Of a stretch of 64,000 nucleotides of DNA, positions 35,532 through 45,983 are shown piece after piece (the stretch's first letter is position 1; every line of letters starts with the position of its first letter). Position numbers and translations under genes: made by a program. A model generated the notes under the pieces. That model was not told where the DNA came from. It was given only the letters and a program-made list of their open reading frames with translations, and ran no database searches. Source of the stretch: Pseudomonas sp. MIACH (lineage in GTDB: Bacteria; Pseudomonadota; Gammaproteobacteria; Pseudomonadales; Pseudomonadaceae); NCBI RefSeq assembly GCF_001269925.1, contig NZ_LHVO01000033.1, forward strand, positions 186,001 to 250,000, read 5' to 3'.

Positions 35532-37094
35532 ATGCGTATCAAAGTGCACTGCCAGAACCGCATCGGCATCCTGCGGGACATCCTCAACCTGTTGGTGGAG
35601 TACGGCGTCAACGTCGCCAAGGGGGAGGTGGGTGGCGAGCATGGCAACGCGATTTACCTGTTCTGCCCGAACCTGGTGAACATGCAATTCCAGGCGCTGC
35701 GCCCGCAGTTCGAAGCGATTGCCGGGGTGTTTGGCGTTAAGCGGGTAGGGCTGATGCCCAGTGAGCGTCGGCATATGGAGCTCAATGCCTTGCTCGGTGC
35801 CCTGGAGTTTCCGGTGTTGTCCATTGACATGGGCGGCTCCATTGTCGCCGCCAACCGTGCCGCCGCGCAGTTGCTCGGGGTGCGGGTGGACGAGGTGCCG
35901 GGCATTCCGCTGTCGCGCTACGCCGAGGACTTCGATTTACCGGAGCTGGTGCGCGCGAGTAAATCGCGGATCAATGGCCTGCGGGTCAAGGTCAAGGGTG
36001 ACGTGTTCCTGGCGGATATCGCGCCGCTGCAATCCTCCGAACATGACGACAGCGAAGCCATGGCCGGCGCCGTGCTCACCCTGCACCGCGCCGACCGTGT
36101 GGGCGAGCGCATCTACAACGTGCGCAAACAGGAGTTGCGCGGCTTCGACAGTATCTTCCAAAGCTCCAAGGTCATGGCTGCCGTGGTGCGTGAAGCCCGG
36201 CGCATGGCTCCCCTGGATGCGCCGCTATTAATAGAAGGCGAAACCGGCACCGGCAAAGAACTGCTGGCCCGCGCCTGCCACCTGGCCAGCCCGCGGGGGC
36301 AATCGCCGTTGATGGCGCTGAACTGCGCCGGGCTGCCCGAGTCGATGGCCGAGACCGAACTGTTCGGCTACGGCCCCGGTGCGTTCGAAGGCGCGCGCGC
36401 CGAAGGCAAGCTGGGGCTGCTGGAACTGACGGCGGGCGGTACGTTGTTTCTCGATGGCGTCGGGGAAATGAGTTCGCGCTTGCAGGTGAAGCTACTGCGT
36501 TTCCTGCAGGACGGTTGCTTTCGTCGGGTCGGCAGCGATGAAGAGGTCTACCTGGATGTGCGGGTGATCTGCGCCACTCAGGTGGACCTGTCCGAGCTCT
36601 GCGCCCGTGGCGAATTCCGCCAGGACCTTTATCACCGCCTCAACGTGCTGTCCTTGCATATCCCGCCCCTGCGCGAATGCCTCGATGGCCTCGCGCCCTT
36701 GGTTGAGCACTTTCTCGACCAGGCCAGCCGGCAGATCGGCTGCCCGCTGCCCAAGCTGGCGCCCGCCGCGATGGATCGCCTCAGCCACTACCATTGGCCG
36801 GGGAATGTGCGGCAATTGGAAAACGTGCTGTTCCAGGCGGTGTCGCTGTGTGAGGGCGGCACGGTCAAGGTCGAGCACATTCGCTTGCCGGACTACGGCG
36901 TGCGCCAACCCCTTGGCGATTTTTCCCTGGAGGGCGGCCTGGACGAGATCGTCGGCCGGTTCGAGAAGGCCGTATTGGAAAGCCTGTATGCCGAGCATTC
37001 CAGCAGCCGGCAGTTGGGCAAACGCCTGGGGGTGTCGCACACCACCATCGCCAATAAATTGCGTGATTACGAAATTCTCAAGGCCGACAAATAG
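35532..37094 (+). CDS. phhR: TyrR/PhhR family transcriptional regulator
   Basis: The product has 520 residues. An N-terminal ACT domain (MRIKVHCQNRIGILRDILNL) senses aromatic amino acids. A PAS segment (about 80-150) and an AAA+ domain with Walker A GETGTGKE follow. The C-terminal helix-turn-helix is SSRQLGKRLGVSHTTIANKL. The sigma-54 contact loop, normally GAFTGA, reads GAFEGA, as expected for TyrR-type proteins acting on sigma-70 promoters. It should activate phhABC with phenylalanine or tyrosine. The ATG at 35532 starts the ACT domain directly; the 77 upstream codons are not conserved-looking. Confidence 0.92.
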   Translation: MRIKVHCQNRIGILRDILNLLVEYGVNVAKGEVGGEHGNAIYLFCPNLVNMQFQALRPQFEAIAGVFGVKRVGLMPSERRHMELNALLGALEFPVLSIDMGGSIVAANRAAAQLLGVRVDEVPGIPLSRYAEDFDLPELVRASKSRINGLRVKVKGDVFLADIAPLQSSEHDDSEAMAGAVLTLHRADRVGERIYNVRKQELRGFDSIFQSSKVMAAVVREARRMAPLDAPLLIEGETGTGKELLARACHLASPRGQSPLMALNCAGLPESMAETELFGYGPGAFEGARAEGKLGLLELTAGGTLFLDGVGEMSSRLQVKLLRFLQDGCFRRVGSDEEVYLDVRVICATQVDLSELCARGEFRQDLYHRLNVLSLHIPPLRECLDGLAPLVEHFLDQASRQIGCPLPKLAPAAMDRLSHYHWPGNVRQLENVLFQAVSLCEGGTVKVEHIRLPDYGVRQPLGDFSLEGGLDEIVGRFEKAVLESLYAEHSSSRQLGKRLGVSHTTIANKLRDYEILKADK

Positions 37095-37223
37095 GCGGTG
37101 AGGGAGGGGGCGTTGCCGCTGGCGGCAGTAGTCCGCCGTTTTTTCGACTATCGTCAGCCTCCCCAATCCTGCTGCCTGGCCGCAAACCCCCGCCCCGCCT
37201 CGACTTTCCTCTGTTTTGAAAAG

Positions 37224-37241
37224 TTGGTTCGCAAATTGCTT
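37224..37241 (+). promoter_or_regulatory. Sigma-54 promoter of flgF
   Basis: TTGGTTCGCAAATTGCTT has GG and GC ten bases apart, the -24/-12 spacing, with a good -12 TTGCTT and a -24 TTGG. It lies 56 bases before the flgF start and would drive flgFGHIJKL with RpoN and a FleQ/FleR activator. Confidence 0.75.
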
Positions 37242-37296
37242 AAGCCTCATCAGTACAGCGGTGGGCGGCAAGCCTGCGTCAGAAAGAGGAAGAAGC

Positions 37297-38037
37297 GTGG
37301 ACAAGTACCTTTATGTGGCAATGACCGGCGCCAGCCAGAATGCACTGGCGCAGAAGGCTCATGCCAACAACTTGGCGAACATCTCCACCAACGGTTTTCA
37401 ACGTGACCTGGAACAGGCGCGTTCGATGCCGGTGTTCGGTGACAGCTTTCCGGCGCGGGCCTTTGCCATGACCGAGCGCCCAGCCACCGACTTCACGCCT
37501 GGCGCGATGATCGAGACCGGCCGTGACTTGGACGTGGCCGTCAACGGTGACGGCTGGATGGCCGTGCAAACGCCGGACGGCAGCGAAGCCTACGTGCGCA
37601 GCGCCAGCATGAACGTCGATGCGCTGGGCGTGCTGCGCGCGGGTAACGGCATGCCGATCATGGGCAACGGTGGCCCGATTTCGGTGCCGCCCCAGCAGAA
37701 GATTGAAGTCGGCTCCGACGGCACCATCAGCATTCGCGCCATGGGTGAAGGCCCTCGGGTGATGGCTGAAGTGGACCGCATCAAGCTGGTCCAGCCCGAC
37801 CTCAAGAATATGAATAAAGGCCTGGACGGCACCATCCACACCAAGGATGGCCAGCCGGCCGTGGCCGATGCGAGCGTCAAGCTGACCTCGGGTTTTCTGC
37901 AGGCGAGCAACGTCAACGCGGTTGAAGAAATGACGGCGGTGTTGGCGCTCTCCAAGCAGTTCGAGCTGCACATCAAGATGATGAACAGCGCCAAGGAAGA
38001 CGACCAGGCCATGACTCGCGTCATGCAGATGAGCTGA
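37297..38037 (+). CDS. flgF: Flagellar basal-body rod protein FlgF
   Basis: The product has 246 residues of the proximal rod. The N-terminal VAMTGASQNALAQKAHANNL and the following NISTNGFQRDL are the flagellar rod-family signature. The C-terminal VNAVEEMTAVLALSKQFELH is the matching conserved end. The start is GTG at 37297 with AGAGGA upstream. The in-frame ATG at 37216 would add 27 non-conserved residues and lies ahead of the sigma-54 promoter, so it is rejected. Confidence 0.94.
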   Translation: MDKYLYVAMTGASQNALAQKAHANNLANISTNGFQRDLEQARSMPVFGDSFPARAFAMTERPATDFTPGAMIETGRDLDVAVNGDGWMAVQTPDGSEAYVRSASMNVDALGVLRAGNGMPIMGNGGPISVPPQQKIEVGSDGTISIRAMGEGPRVMAEVDRIKLVQPDLKNMNKGLDGTIHTKDGQPAVADASVKLTSGFLQASNVNAVEEMTAVLALSKQFELHIKMMNSAKEDDQAMTRVMQMS

Positions 38038-38108
38038 TAGCCGCGTCACTGACTGAATACTAATTTTGCAGCGCAGCGCCAACAAACAGGCGCACGAAGG
38101 AGAACAGC

Positions 38109-38894
38109 ATGCTTCCGGCTCTATGGGTTGCCAAGACAGGCCTGTCCGCCCAGGACACTAACCTGACCACCATTTCCAACAACCTGGCCAACGTGTCGAC
38201 CACGGGTTTCAAACGTGACCGCGCCGAGTTCCAGGACTTGCTCTATCAGATCAAGAAACAGCCTGGCGCCCAATCGACCCAGGACAGCGAACTGCCGTCG
38301 GGCCTGCAACTGGGTACGGGTGTGCAGATCGTCGGCACCCAGAAGAACTTCAGCGCCGGTAACCTGCAGCAGACTGGCCAGCCGCTGGACATGGCCATCA
38401 ACGGCCGTGGCTTCTTCCAGATCCTGCAGCCGGACGGGACCACGTCTTACACCCGTGACGGTACTTTCCACCTGGACTCCAACGGCCAGATCGTCACCGC
38501 CAACGGTTTTGCTCTGGAGCCTGCCGTTATCGTGCCGGCCGATGCCAAGACCTTCACTGTCGGCAACGACGGCACCGTGTCCATCACCGTGGCCGGTAAC
38601 CCGGCGTCGCAAGTGATCGGCAACCTGCAAACCGCCGACTTCATCAACCCGGCCGGCCTGCAGGCCATGGGTAACAACCTGTTCCTGGAAACCGCTTCCA
38701 GCGGCGCGCCGCAAATCGGCACCCCTGGCCTGAACGGTTTCGGCACCACGCTGCAAAGCACTTTGGAAACCTCCAACGTGAGCACCGTTGAAGAGATGGT
38801 CAACATGATCACCACTCAGCGCGCCTACGAGATGAACTCCAAGGTGATCTCCACCGCCGACCAGATGCTTTCGTTCGTAACGCAGAATCTGTAA
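38109..38894 (+). CDS. flgG: Flagellar basal-body rod protein FlgG
   Basis: The product has 261 residues forming the distal rod. The conserved ends are present: [20 protein letters not shown] with [20 protein letters not shown] at the start, and [20 protein letters not shown] with [12 protein letters not shown] at the end. AAGGAGA lies seven bases before the ATG. Length matches the usual 260-262. Confidence 0.96.
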   Translation: MLPALWVAKTGLSAQDTNLTTISNNLANVSTTGFKRDRAEFQDLLYQIKKQPGAQSTQDSELPSGLQLGTGVQIVGTQKNFSAGNLQQTGQPLDMAINGRGFFQILQPDGTTSYTRDGTFHLDSNGQIVTANGFALEPAVIVPADAKTFTVGNDGTVSITVAGNPASQVIGNLQTADFINPAGLQAMGNNLFLETASSGAPQIGTPGLNGFGTTLQSTLETSNVSTVEEMVNMITTQRAYEMNSKVISTADQMLSFVTQNL

Positions 38895-38947
38895 TCAAGT
38901 CTATGGGGCGCCGTAGACAGCGCCTGCAACACCGTGAGGTAAGGGTC

Positions 38948-39643
38948 ATGAATCGCTATGTTTCCGTTCTGGCATTGAGTGGGATTGCCGTGCTCGCGGG
39001 CTGTGTCGCCCCGACGCCAAAACCCAATGACCCGTACTACGCGCCGGTGTTGCCACGCACACCGTTGCCGGCGGCGGCCAACAACGGCTCGATCTACCAG
39101 GCCGGTTTCGAACAGAACCTGTACAGCGACCGCAAGGCGTTCCGGGTCGGTGACATCATCACCATCACCTTGAACGAGCGGACCCAGGCCAGCAAGAACG
39201 CCAACTCCCAGGTCGGCAAGACCAGCAAGGCCGGCATTGGCCTGACCTCGTTGTTCGGCGCGGTACCTAACGTCAACAATCCGCTGGGCGATGGCGACCT
39301 GAGCCTGAGCGCCGGCTACAGCGGCGACCGTGCCACCAACGGCAAGAGCGCGGCGGGGCAGGGCAACAGCCTGACCGGTTCGATCACCGTCACGGTGGCG
39401 GACGTGTTGCCCAACGGCATCATTGCCGTACGCGGTGAGAAGTGGATGACCCTCAACACCGGTGATGAGCTGGTGCGTATTGCCGGTATGGTTCGCGCCG
39501 ATGATATTTCCACCGACAACACCGTACCGTCGACGCGGATTGCCGATGCGCGCATCACTTACTCCGGCACCGGCGCTTTTGCTGATGCAAGCCAGCCGGG
39601 CTGGTTCGACCGTTTCTTCCTTAGCCCGCTGTTCCCTTTCTAG
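38948..39643 (+). CDS. flgH: Flagellar L-ring lipoprotein FlgH
   Basis: The product has 231 residues forming the outer-membrane L ring. The lipobox VLAGC places the lipidated Cys19. Family segments are [20 protein letters not shown] and [23 protein letters not shown]. The end, [13 protein letters not shown], is typical. The ATG at 38948 is chosen because it starts the signal peptide and has GAGGTAAGGGTC before it. Confidence 0.95.
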   Translation: MNRYVSVLALSGIAVLAGCVAPTPKPNDPYYAPVLPRTPLPAAANNGSIYQAGFEQNLYSDRKAFRVGDIITITLNERTQASKNANSQVGKTSKAGIGLTSLFGAVPNVNNPLGDGDLSLSAGYSGDRATNGKSAAGQGNSLTGSITVTVADVLPNGIIAVRGEKWMTLNTGDELVRIAGMVRADDISTDNTVPSTRIADARITYSGTGAFADASQPGWFDRFFLSPLFPF

Positions 39644-39652
39644 GTGGCCACT

Positions 39653-40759
39653 TTGAAACTCAAACAGCTGATGGCGGCGGCACTCTTGCTGAGTCTGAGC
39701 GCAGTCGTCCAGGCCGAACGCCTGAAAGACATCGCCAGCATCTCCGGCGTGCGTTCCAACCAGTTGATCGGCTACGGCCTGGTGGTGGGGCTAAACGGTA
39801 CGGGTGACCAGACCACCCAGACCCCCTTCACCCTGCAGACCTTCAACAACATGCTCTCGCAGTTCGGCATCAAGGTGCCGGCGGGGTCGGGCAATGTGCA
39901 GTTGAAGAACGTCGCGGCGGTGTCGATCAGTGCCGATTTGCCGGCGTTTTCCAAGCCGGGTCAGGTGGTCGACATCACCGTGTCGTCCATCGGTAACTCC
40001 AAGAGCCTGCGCGGCGGCACGCTGCTGATGACCCCGCTTAAAGGTATCGACGGCAACGTCTACGCCATTGCCCAGGGCAACCTCGTGGTGGGCGGGTTTG
40101 ACGCCGAAGGTCGCGACGGTTCGAAGATCACCGTCAACGTGCCATCGGCCGGTCGGATTCCCGGCGGCGCCACGGTTGAACGCACCGTGCCCAGCGGTTT
40201 CAACCAGGGCAACAGCCTGACCCTGAACCTCAACCGTTCCGACTTCACCACCGCCAAGCGTGTGGTCGACAAGATCAACGACATGCTCGGCCCTGGCGTG
40301 GCCCAGGCCATCGACGGCGGCTCGATCCGCGTTACCGCGCCGCTGGACCCAAGCCAGCGCGTGGACTACCTGTCGATCCTGGAAAACCTTGAGGTGGATC
40401 CGGGCCAGGCGGTGGCCAAGGTCATCATCAATTCGCGGACCGGCACTATCGTGATCGGCCAGAACGTCAAGGTCTCGCCAGCTGCGGTGACCCACGGCAG
40501 CCTGACCGTGACCATCACCGAAGACCCGATCGTCAGCCAGCCGGGGCCGTTGTCCAATGGCCAGACGGCGGTGGTGCCACGTTCGCGAGTCAATGCCCAG
40601 CAAGAAGCCAAGCCGATGTTCAAGTTCGGTCCCGGTACCACCCTGGATGAGATTGTCCGCGCGGTGAACCAGGTAGGCGCAGCGCCTGGCGACTTGATGG
40701 CGATCCTTGAAGCTTTGAAACAGGCCGGCGCCTTGCAAGCCGACCTGATCGTGATCTGA
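39653..40759 (+). CDS. flgI: Flagellar P-ring protein FlgI
   Basis: The product has about 368 residues: a periplasmic protein with a signal peptide ([20 protein letters not shown]) followed by [26 protein letters not shown] lies five bases before the TTG at 39653, so that start is preferred; the GTG at 39644, right behind the flgH stop, has no ribosome site. Both give the same mature protein. The C-terminal [20 protein letters not shown] and LQADLIVI are conserved. Confidence 0.93.
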   Translation: MKLKQLMAAALLLSLSAVVQAERLKDIASISGVRSNQLIGYGLVVGLNGTGDQTTQTPFTLQTFNNMLSQFGIKVPAGSGNVQLKNVAAVSISADLPAFSKPGQVVDITVSSIGNSKSLRGGTLLMTPLKGIDGNVYAIAQGNLVVGGFDAEGRDGSKITVNVPSAGRIPGGATVERTVPSGFNQGNSLTLNLNRSDFTTAKRVVDKINDMLGPGVAQAIDGGSIRVTAPLDPSQRVDYLSILENLEVDPGQAVAKVIINSRTGTIVIGQNVKVSPAAVTHGSLTVTITEDPIVSQPGPLSNGQTAVVPRSRVNAQQEAKPMFKFGPGTTLDEIVRAVNQVGAAPGDLMAILEALKQAGALQADLIVI

Positions 40760-40763
40760 GGCC

Positions 40764-42035
40764 ATGGCCATAGATATGCGCAAGAGCGGTATCAGCAGCA
40801 CGGCGGACTCGGGGTCTTACTCCGACCTGAACCGGCTTAACCAGCTCAAGGTCGGCGCCGACAAGAACAGCGAAGGCAACATGCGCAAGGTCGCGCAGGA
40901 GTTCGAGTCGCTGTTCTTGAGTGAGATGCTCAAGTCCATGCGTTCGGCCACCGAGGCCCTGGGTAAGGACAACCCGATGAACACCCCGGCGGCCAAGCAG
41001 TACCAAGAGATGTACGACCAGCAACTGGCCGTGTCGATGTCCCGCGAAGGCGGTGGTATCGGCCTGGCCGACGTACTCATGCGCCAGATGCAAAAGAACA
41101 AACCGGTGGAAGCCCAGGCGGCCACCTTGCAGGGTCCGGCGGCGGCTGAGGCGGTGAAGAAGGCCGATGTACCGACGGAAATTGCCGCCGGCACCCAGGC
41201 CGAGGGCCCGTTGGGGCGCTCCAATGGCCAACGTCCGTTGTGGGCCTACCGCGTAGCCGAGCCCCAGGCCGGCGCCGCCGCTGCCCACAGCAACGATATG
41301 GAGCTGATGAACCAGCGCCGGATCGCCTTGCCAAGCAAGCTCACCGATCGCTTGCTCGCCGGCATTGTGCCGAGCACTCAAGTGGCGACCGAGGCCAAGG
41401 CCGCGCCGCTGCGCAACAGTGCTGCCGATGACAACGTGATCAACAGCACCGCGCGCAGTTTTGCCGTGCCCAGCGACCGCATGCAGATCTACAGCCGCGC
41501 TGTTGCCCAGCCACCATTGGCGCCGGCGAAGAAGGCGTTCAGCTCCCAGGATGAGTTCGTCGCCACCATGTTGCCGATGGCCAAGGCGGCTGCCGCGCGC
41601 ATCGGCGTCGATCCGAAGTACCTGGTGGCCCAGGCGGCTCTGGAAACCGGTTGGGGCAAGTCGGTGATGCGCGCCGAGGATGGCAGCAGCAGCCACAACC
41701 TGTTCGGCATCAAGGCCGGTCAGAGTTGGCAGGGCGGCCAGGCCCGCGCCATCACCAGCGAGTTTCGTGATGGGGCGATGGTCAAGGAAACGGCGCAGTT
41801 CCGTTCCTACGACTCCTACCAAGACAGCTTCCATGACCTCGTGACATTGCTGCAAAGCAATGATCGCTATAAAGAAGTTGTGAAGTCGGCCGACAACCCG
41901 GAACAGTTTGTGCGTGAGTTGCAAAAAGCCGGTTACGCAACGGATCCGGCCTACGCCAGCAAGATTTCGCAGATCGCTAAAACCATGAACAGTTATCAGA
42001 ATTACGCTGCCGCGGGCGCGACCACTCATTTATAA
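40764..42035 (+). CDS. flgJ: Flagellar rod assembly protein/muramidase FlgJ
   Basis: The product has 423 residues. The N-terminal rod-binding domain (about 30-110) has KVAQEFESLFLSEMLKSMRS and MYDQQLAVSMS. A long Ala-rich linker follows. The C-terminal glucosaminidase domain (about 270-423) has AAAARIGVDPKYLVAQAALE, then TGWGKSV, HNLFGIKAG and FRSYDSYQDSFHDL. It opens peptidoglycan for the rod. It is longer than enterobacterial FlgJ because of the linker, as usual in Pseudomonas. Confidence 0.95.
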   Translation: MAIDMRKSGISSTADSGSYSDLNRLNQLKVGADKNSEGNMRKVAQEFESLFLSEMLKSMRSATEALGKDNPMNTPAAKQYQEMYDQQLAVSMSREGGGIGLADVLMRQMQKNKPVEAQAATLQGPAAAEAVKKADVPTEIAAGTQAEGPLGRSNGQRPLWAYRVAEPQAGAAAAHSNDMELMNQRRIALPSKLTDRLLAGIVPSTQVATEAKAAPLRNSAADDNVINSTARSFAVPSDRMQIYSRAVAQPPLAPAKKAFSSQDEFVATMLPMAKAAAARIGVDPKYLVAQAALETGWGKSVMRAEDGSSSHNLFGIKAGQSWQGGQARAITSEFRDGAMVKETAQFRSYDSYQDSFHDLVTLLQSNDRYKEVVKSADNPEQFVRELQKAGYATDPAYASKISQIAKTMNSYQNYAAAGATTHL

Positions 42036-42045
42036 GGTCTGAACC

Positions 42046-44094
42046 ATGAGTTTGCTCAATATCGGGATGTCGGGGCTTAACGCCGCTCAAGGATCGTTGT
42101 CGGTCTTGAGTAACAACATTGCCAACGCCAATACCGCCGGCTATTCGCGTCAGCAGACTACCCAGAGTGCGAATGCGTCGAACCAGTACGGCGGCGTGTT
42201 CATCGGCAGCGGCACGACCCTGGCCGATGTGCGCCGGGTCTACAACGAATACCTCGACACCGCCTACCAGAACAGCACTTCGCTTAATAGCGACGCCAAG
42301 GCTTACCTGGACCAGATCAGTGCTGTCGACAAGACCCTGTCGGACAAGACCACCGGCATGTCGGCCGTACTCAGCTCGTTCTTCGCTGCTGTGCAGACCG
42401 CCTCGGCGAACCCGAGCGATACGTCGGCTCGCCAGATCCTGCTCACGAACGCCCAGACCCTGAGCAATCGGTTCAACTCGATTTCCAGCCAACTGAGCCA
42501 GCAGAAAGAGACGATCAACAGCCAGTTGACTTCGATGAGTGATCAGGTCAACCAACTGACCTCGTCGATTGCGTCCCTCAACAAGCAGATTGCCCAGGTG
42601 CAGGGTTCATCGAACACCACCCCGGCCAACCTGCTGGACTCCCGCGCCGAGGCCGTGCGCTCGCTCAACGAGTTGATCGGTGTGACCGCCACTGAAAAGA
42701 ACGGTGTGTTCAGCGTCAGCACCGGCAGCGGTCAATCCCTGGTGCTGGGTGACCGCTCCAATACGATTTCTGCAGTGCCGAGCAAAAGCGACACCAGCCA
42801 GTACACCATCCAGCTCAACGCGGAAGGCGGTACGTCGCTTGACTTGGGCAATGTGATCAGTGGCGGCAGCATCGGTGGTCTGTTGCGTTATCGCAGCGAT
42901 GCGCTGATGCCGGCGATCAATGACTTGGGCCGTATCGCGATTGTCACCGCCGATGCCCTCAACAGTCAGTTGGGCCAGGGCCTGGACCTCAATGGCGAGT
43001 TCGGCGCCTCGATGTTTACCGACATCAACAACGCAGCGTCCGTTGCCCTGCGTAGCCAGGCTGCCCAAGGCAACCTCGGCGACGGCGCCCTGGGCGTAAC
43101 GATCAAGGACAGCAGCCAACTGACCAACTTCGATTACAAGGTCAGCTTCAACGACGGTACCAACCTTAACAAGGTCACGGTGCTGCGCTCCGACGGCAAG
43201 GCCATGGGCACCTATGACCTCAGTGCCACGCCGCCGCCGGTCATCGACGGATTTACCCTGGCGGTCAAGAGCGGTGCGGTGCAGGCCGGTGACAGCTTCA
43301 AGGTCAGCCCGACCGCTAACGGCGCCAAGGAAATCGGCACCGTGCTCACCGACCCGAGCAAGATTGCCTTTGCTGCGCCGTTGCAGGGCGAGGCCAGCAA
43401 GACCAATCAGGGCACCGGCACTTTCACGCCGCCAACGCTCACCGTGCCGCTGGATATCCAGGGCGGCGCCGACACGGCACAACTGCGTACCGGCATTGAG
43501 CACTCGATGCCGGTGAAGATGGTGTTCGGTAAGCCGGCGGCCGATGGCACCCAGCCCTACACCCTGAGCAACGCCCAGGGTGATCCGATCGGCTCCGGCA
43601 CCATTATTCCGGGGCAGGCCAACAAGATCAGCATCAACGTGCCGATGCGTGATGCCAGCGGCGCCTTGGTGTCGCCAGCCAAGAGCTTCAGTTTCGACAC
43701 CACGGTGGGCGGTTCGCCGGCCAACGGTGACGGCACTTCGTTCTCGTTCAATGCCACCGGCAAGTCCGACAACCGCAACGCCCAGGCACTGCTCAACCTG
43801 CAGACCAAGGCCACCGTGGGCGTGTCAGCCGACGGCAGCGGCGGGGCGAGCCTGGTAGGGGCCAACAGCAAGCTGGTGTCCACCGTTGGCGCCAAGGCGG
43901 CTTCGGCCACCACTGATACCACGGCCACCAACGCGCTGTTGACGGCCAACAAGAACGCGCGCAACTCCGTATCCCAGGTCAACCTGGATGAAGAGGCGGG
44001 CGACATGATCAAGTTCCAGCAGTACTACACGGCGTCGTCGCAGATCATCAAGGCTGCGCAAGAAACCTTCAGTACGCTGATCAATAGTCTTTAA
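42046..44094 (+). CDS. flgK: Flagellar hook-associated protein 1 FlgK
   Basis: The product has 682 residues joining hook to filament. The N-terminus, SLLNIGMSGLNAAQGSLSVL with SNNIANANTAGYSRQ, and the C-terminal SQVNLDEEAGDMIKFQQYYT with SSQIIKAAQETFSTLI are the conserved coiled-coil ends of HAP1. The middle is long and variable, rich in Ser, Thr and Ala. It begins ten bases after flgJ and is followed by flgL. Confidence 0.95.
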   Translation: MSLLNIGMSGLNAAQGSLSVLSNNIANANTAGYSRQQTTQSANASNQYGGVFIGSGTTLADVRRVYNEYLDTAYQNSTSLNSDAKAYLDQISAVDKTLSDKTTGMSAVLSSFFAAVQTASANPSDTSARQILLTNAQTLSNRFNSISSQLSQQKETINSQLTSMSDQVNQLTSSIASLNKQIAQVQGSSNTTPANLLDSRAEAVRSLNELIGVTATEKNGVFSVSTGSGQSLVLGDRSNTISAVPSKSDTSQYTIQLNAEGGTSLDLGNVISGGSIGGLLRYRSDALMPAINDLGRIAIVTADALNSQLGQGLDLNGEFGASMFTDINNAASVALRSQAAQGNLGDGALGVTIKDSSQLTNFDYKVSFNDGTNLNKVTVLRSDGKAMGTYDLSATPPPVIDGFTLAVKSGAVQAGDSFKVSPTANGAKEIGTVLTDPSKIAFAAPLQGEASKTNQGTGTFTPPTLTVPLDIQGGADTAQLRTGIEHSMPVKMVFGKPAADGTQPYTLSNAQGDPIGSGTIIPGQANKISINVPMRDASGALVSPAKSFSFDTTVGGSPANGDGTSFSFNATGKSDNRNAQALLNLQTKATVGVSADGSGGASLVGANSKLVSTVGAKAASATTDTTATNALLTANKNARNSVSQVNLDEEAGDMIKFQQYYTASSQIIKAAQETFSTLINSL

Positions 44095-44108
44095 GGGAGT
44101 CTGGGACG

Positions 44109-45707
44109 ATGCGCATTTCTACACAGCAGTATTACGACACCAGTGCCGTCAAGTATCAGGACAACTATTCCAGCGTAGTGAAGGCCCAGCAGCAGGCGAG
44201 TTCCGGTGTGCGTGTGCAGACCGCCGCCGATGATCCGGTTGCCGCCCAGCGCCTGCTGATGCTGCAACAGCAAAAAGACATGCTGGCCCAGTACAGCGGC
44301 AATATCACCAGCATTCAAAATACCCTGACGAACGAAGAAAGCGTCCTGGATGCGATCAATACCACCATCCAGGCCGGCAGCCAGTTGGCGCTGCGCGCGG
44401 GTGGCGTGACCAGTGATGCTGACCGCAAGTCCATCTCGGTCGAAGTGGGCGCGCTGGAAAACCAGTTGCTGGGTTTGCTCAACAGCAAGGATGCGGCGGG
44501 CAACTATCTGTTCTCCGGCTCCAAGACCGACACGCCGCCGTACTCGCGCAACAACGATGGCACCTATAGCTATCAGGGCGACGAGAACGAGCTGAGCCTG
44601 CAAGTCTCCGAGACGCTGAATGTGCGCACCAGCGACACGGGCAAGACCATCCTCGAAGGGGCGGTCAATGGCAGCCGCACCCAGTCCACCTACACGACGC
44701 CTTCGTCGGTGGACGACCACAAGGTCGCGATTTCGGCCGGCCTGGTAACGTCGGGCATCGATTACACCAAGCAGTTTGCTGACGGCCAGCCCTACAAGGT
44801 GACGTTTACCAGCAGCACCCAGTACGTGGTCACCGACAAAGACAACAACAACATTACCTCGCAGCTCCCAGGTAATGGCACGTTCGACTCCACCAAGGAA
44901 GGCAGCGCCAGCATCAATGTGCGCGGGGTCAAGTTCGATATCACCGTAGACCTCACCGACGTGGCCACCGGGCCTGATGCCGATGCGCTGGTCAGTGGGC
45001 GCGAGTTCACCCTGGCCGCCAAGCCGGACGCGTTCAATACCTCTCGCACTGCGAGCAACACCTCGGCGACGCAACTGACCAATGCTCACATCAGCAGTGC
45101 AGCCGACTATTCGAGTACGTTTCCCAACAGCGGCGTACTGATCAAGTTCGACGACCTCGACCCGACTGCTTATAAAGTCTATGCCCAGCCGTACACGCCC
45201 AACAGCAAGCCGATCGACAATGGCGTGATCGTCCCCGGTACGGCGCCCGCCAAGGACACCATCACTGCGGCGGGCGTTACCTTCGATTTGAGCGGTACGC
45301 CAAATGTCGGCGATCAGTTTTCGGTCGGCAACACTACCCAGAAAACCCAGAATGCCCTCGATACCTTGAGCCAGCTGCGTCACGCCCTGGAACAGCCGGC
45401 GGACGGCATCCCGGGCGCGCGGGTCAAGCTTCAGGACGCCTTGAACGCGGCTGTCAGCAACCTGACCAGTTCGGCCGACCAGGTAGACAACGTGCGTGGC
45501 TCCATCGGTGCGCGACAGAACGCACTCACCGTGCAGTCCAGTGAAAATACCAGTGTCGGCCTGGCCAACAAGTCCACGATGAGTGACCTGGCCAACATCG
45601 ACATGGGTGAGGCGGCGATCAACCTGACCCTGCAGCAAACCATGCTGGAAGCCTCGCAATTGGCGTTCGTGAAGGTCTCGCAGCTGAGCCTGTTCAACAA
45701 GATGTAA
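44109..45707 (+). CDS. flgL: Flagellar hook-associated protein 3 FlgL
   Basis: The product has 532 residues. The N-terminal MRISTQQYYDTSAVKYQDNY with QASSGVRVQTAADDPVAAQ and the C-terminal IDMGEAAINLTLQQTMLEAS and VSQLSLFNKM are the flagellin-like ends of HAP3. The central domain is longer than in enteric FlgL (about 310 residues), which gives a larger surface-exposed part. It is the last gene of the flgF operon; a hairpin follows. Confidence 0.94.
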   Translation: MRISTQQYYDTSAVKYQDNYSSVVKAQQQASSGVRVQTAADDPVAAQRLLMLQQQKDMLAQYSGNITSIQNTLTNEESVLDAINTTIQAGSQLALRAGGVTSDADRKSISVEVGALENQLLGLLNSKDAAGNYLFSGSKTDTPPYSRNNDGTYSYQGDENELSLQVSETLNVRTSDTGKTILEGAVNGSRTQSTYTTPSSVDDHKVAISAGLVTSGIDYTKQFADGQPYKVTFTSSTQYVVTDKDNNNITSQLPGNGTFDSTKEGSASINVRGVKFDITVDLTDVATGPDADALVSGREFTLAAKPDAFNTSRTASNTSATQLTNAHISSAADYSSTFPNSGVLIKFDDLDPTAYKVYAQPYTPNSKPIDNGVIVPGTAPAKDTITAAGVTFDLSGTPNVGDQFSVGNTTQKTQNALDTLSQLRHALEQPADGIPGARVKLQDALNAAVSNLTSSADQVDNVRGSIGARQNALTVQSSENTSVGLANKSTMSDLANIDMGEAAINLTLQQTMLEASQLAFVKVSQLSLFNKM

Positions 45708-45723
45708 GTGGCGTCAAGTCAAG

Positions 45724-45752
45724 CGGCCCGCTCTGGAAACAGGGCGGGCCGT
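45724..45752 (+). terminator. Hairpin after flgL, probable terminator
   Basis: CGGCCCGC and GCGGGCCG form the stem, followed by a T-rich but interrupted run (GTTGTCGTTT). It probably ends the flgF-flgL transcript. Confidence 0.65.
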
Positions 45753-45983
45753 TGTCGTTTATGCGACTAAATTGTTGAAACGTTTTGCATAAACCACACA
45801 AAATTGAGTGACCTGTGAGTCATAAAGCGCATCTTCACTGTATCGTGTGAAAAGGATAAGTCGTCACAGGGTCCTTGCGGGGCGGCTTTCAGCGAGATTT
45901 TTATGGGGTTATCCCCTTTATTGTCAGCACTCCAGGCGCAGTCCTCGGGGTGTTCTCCAGCTATTTAGTATTGGGAAGCCACA

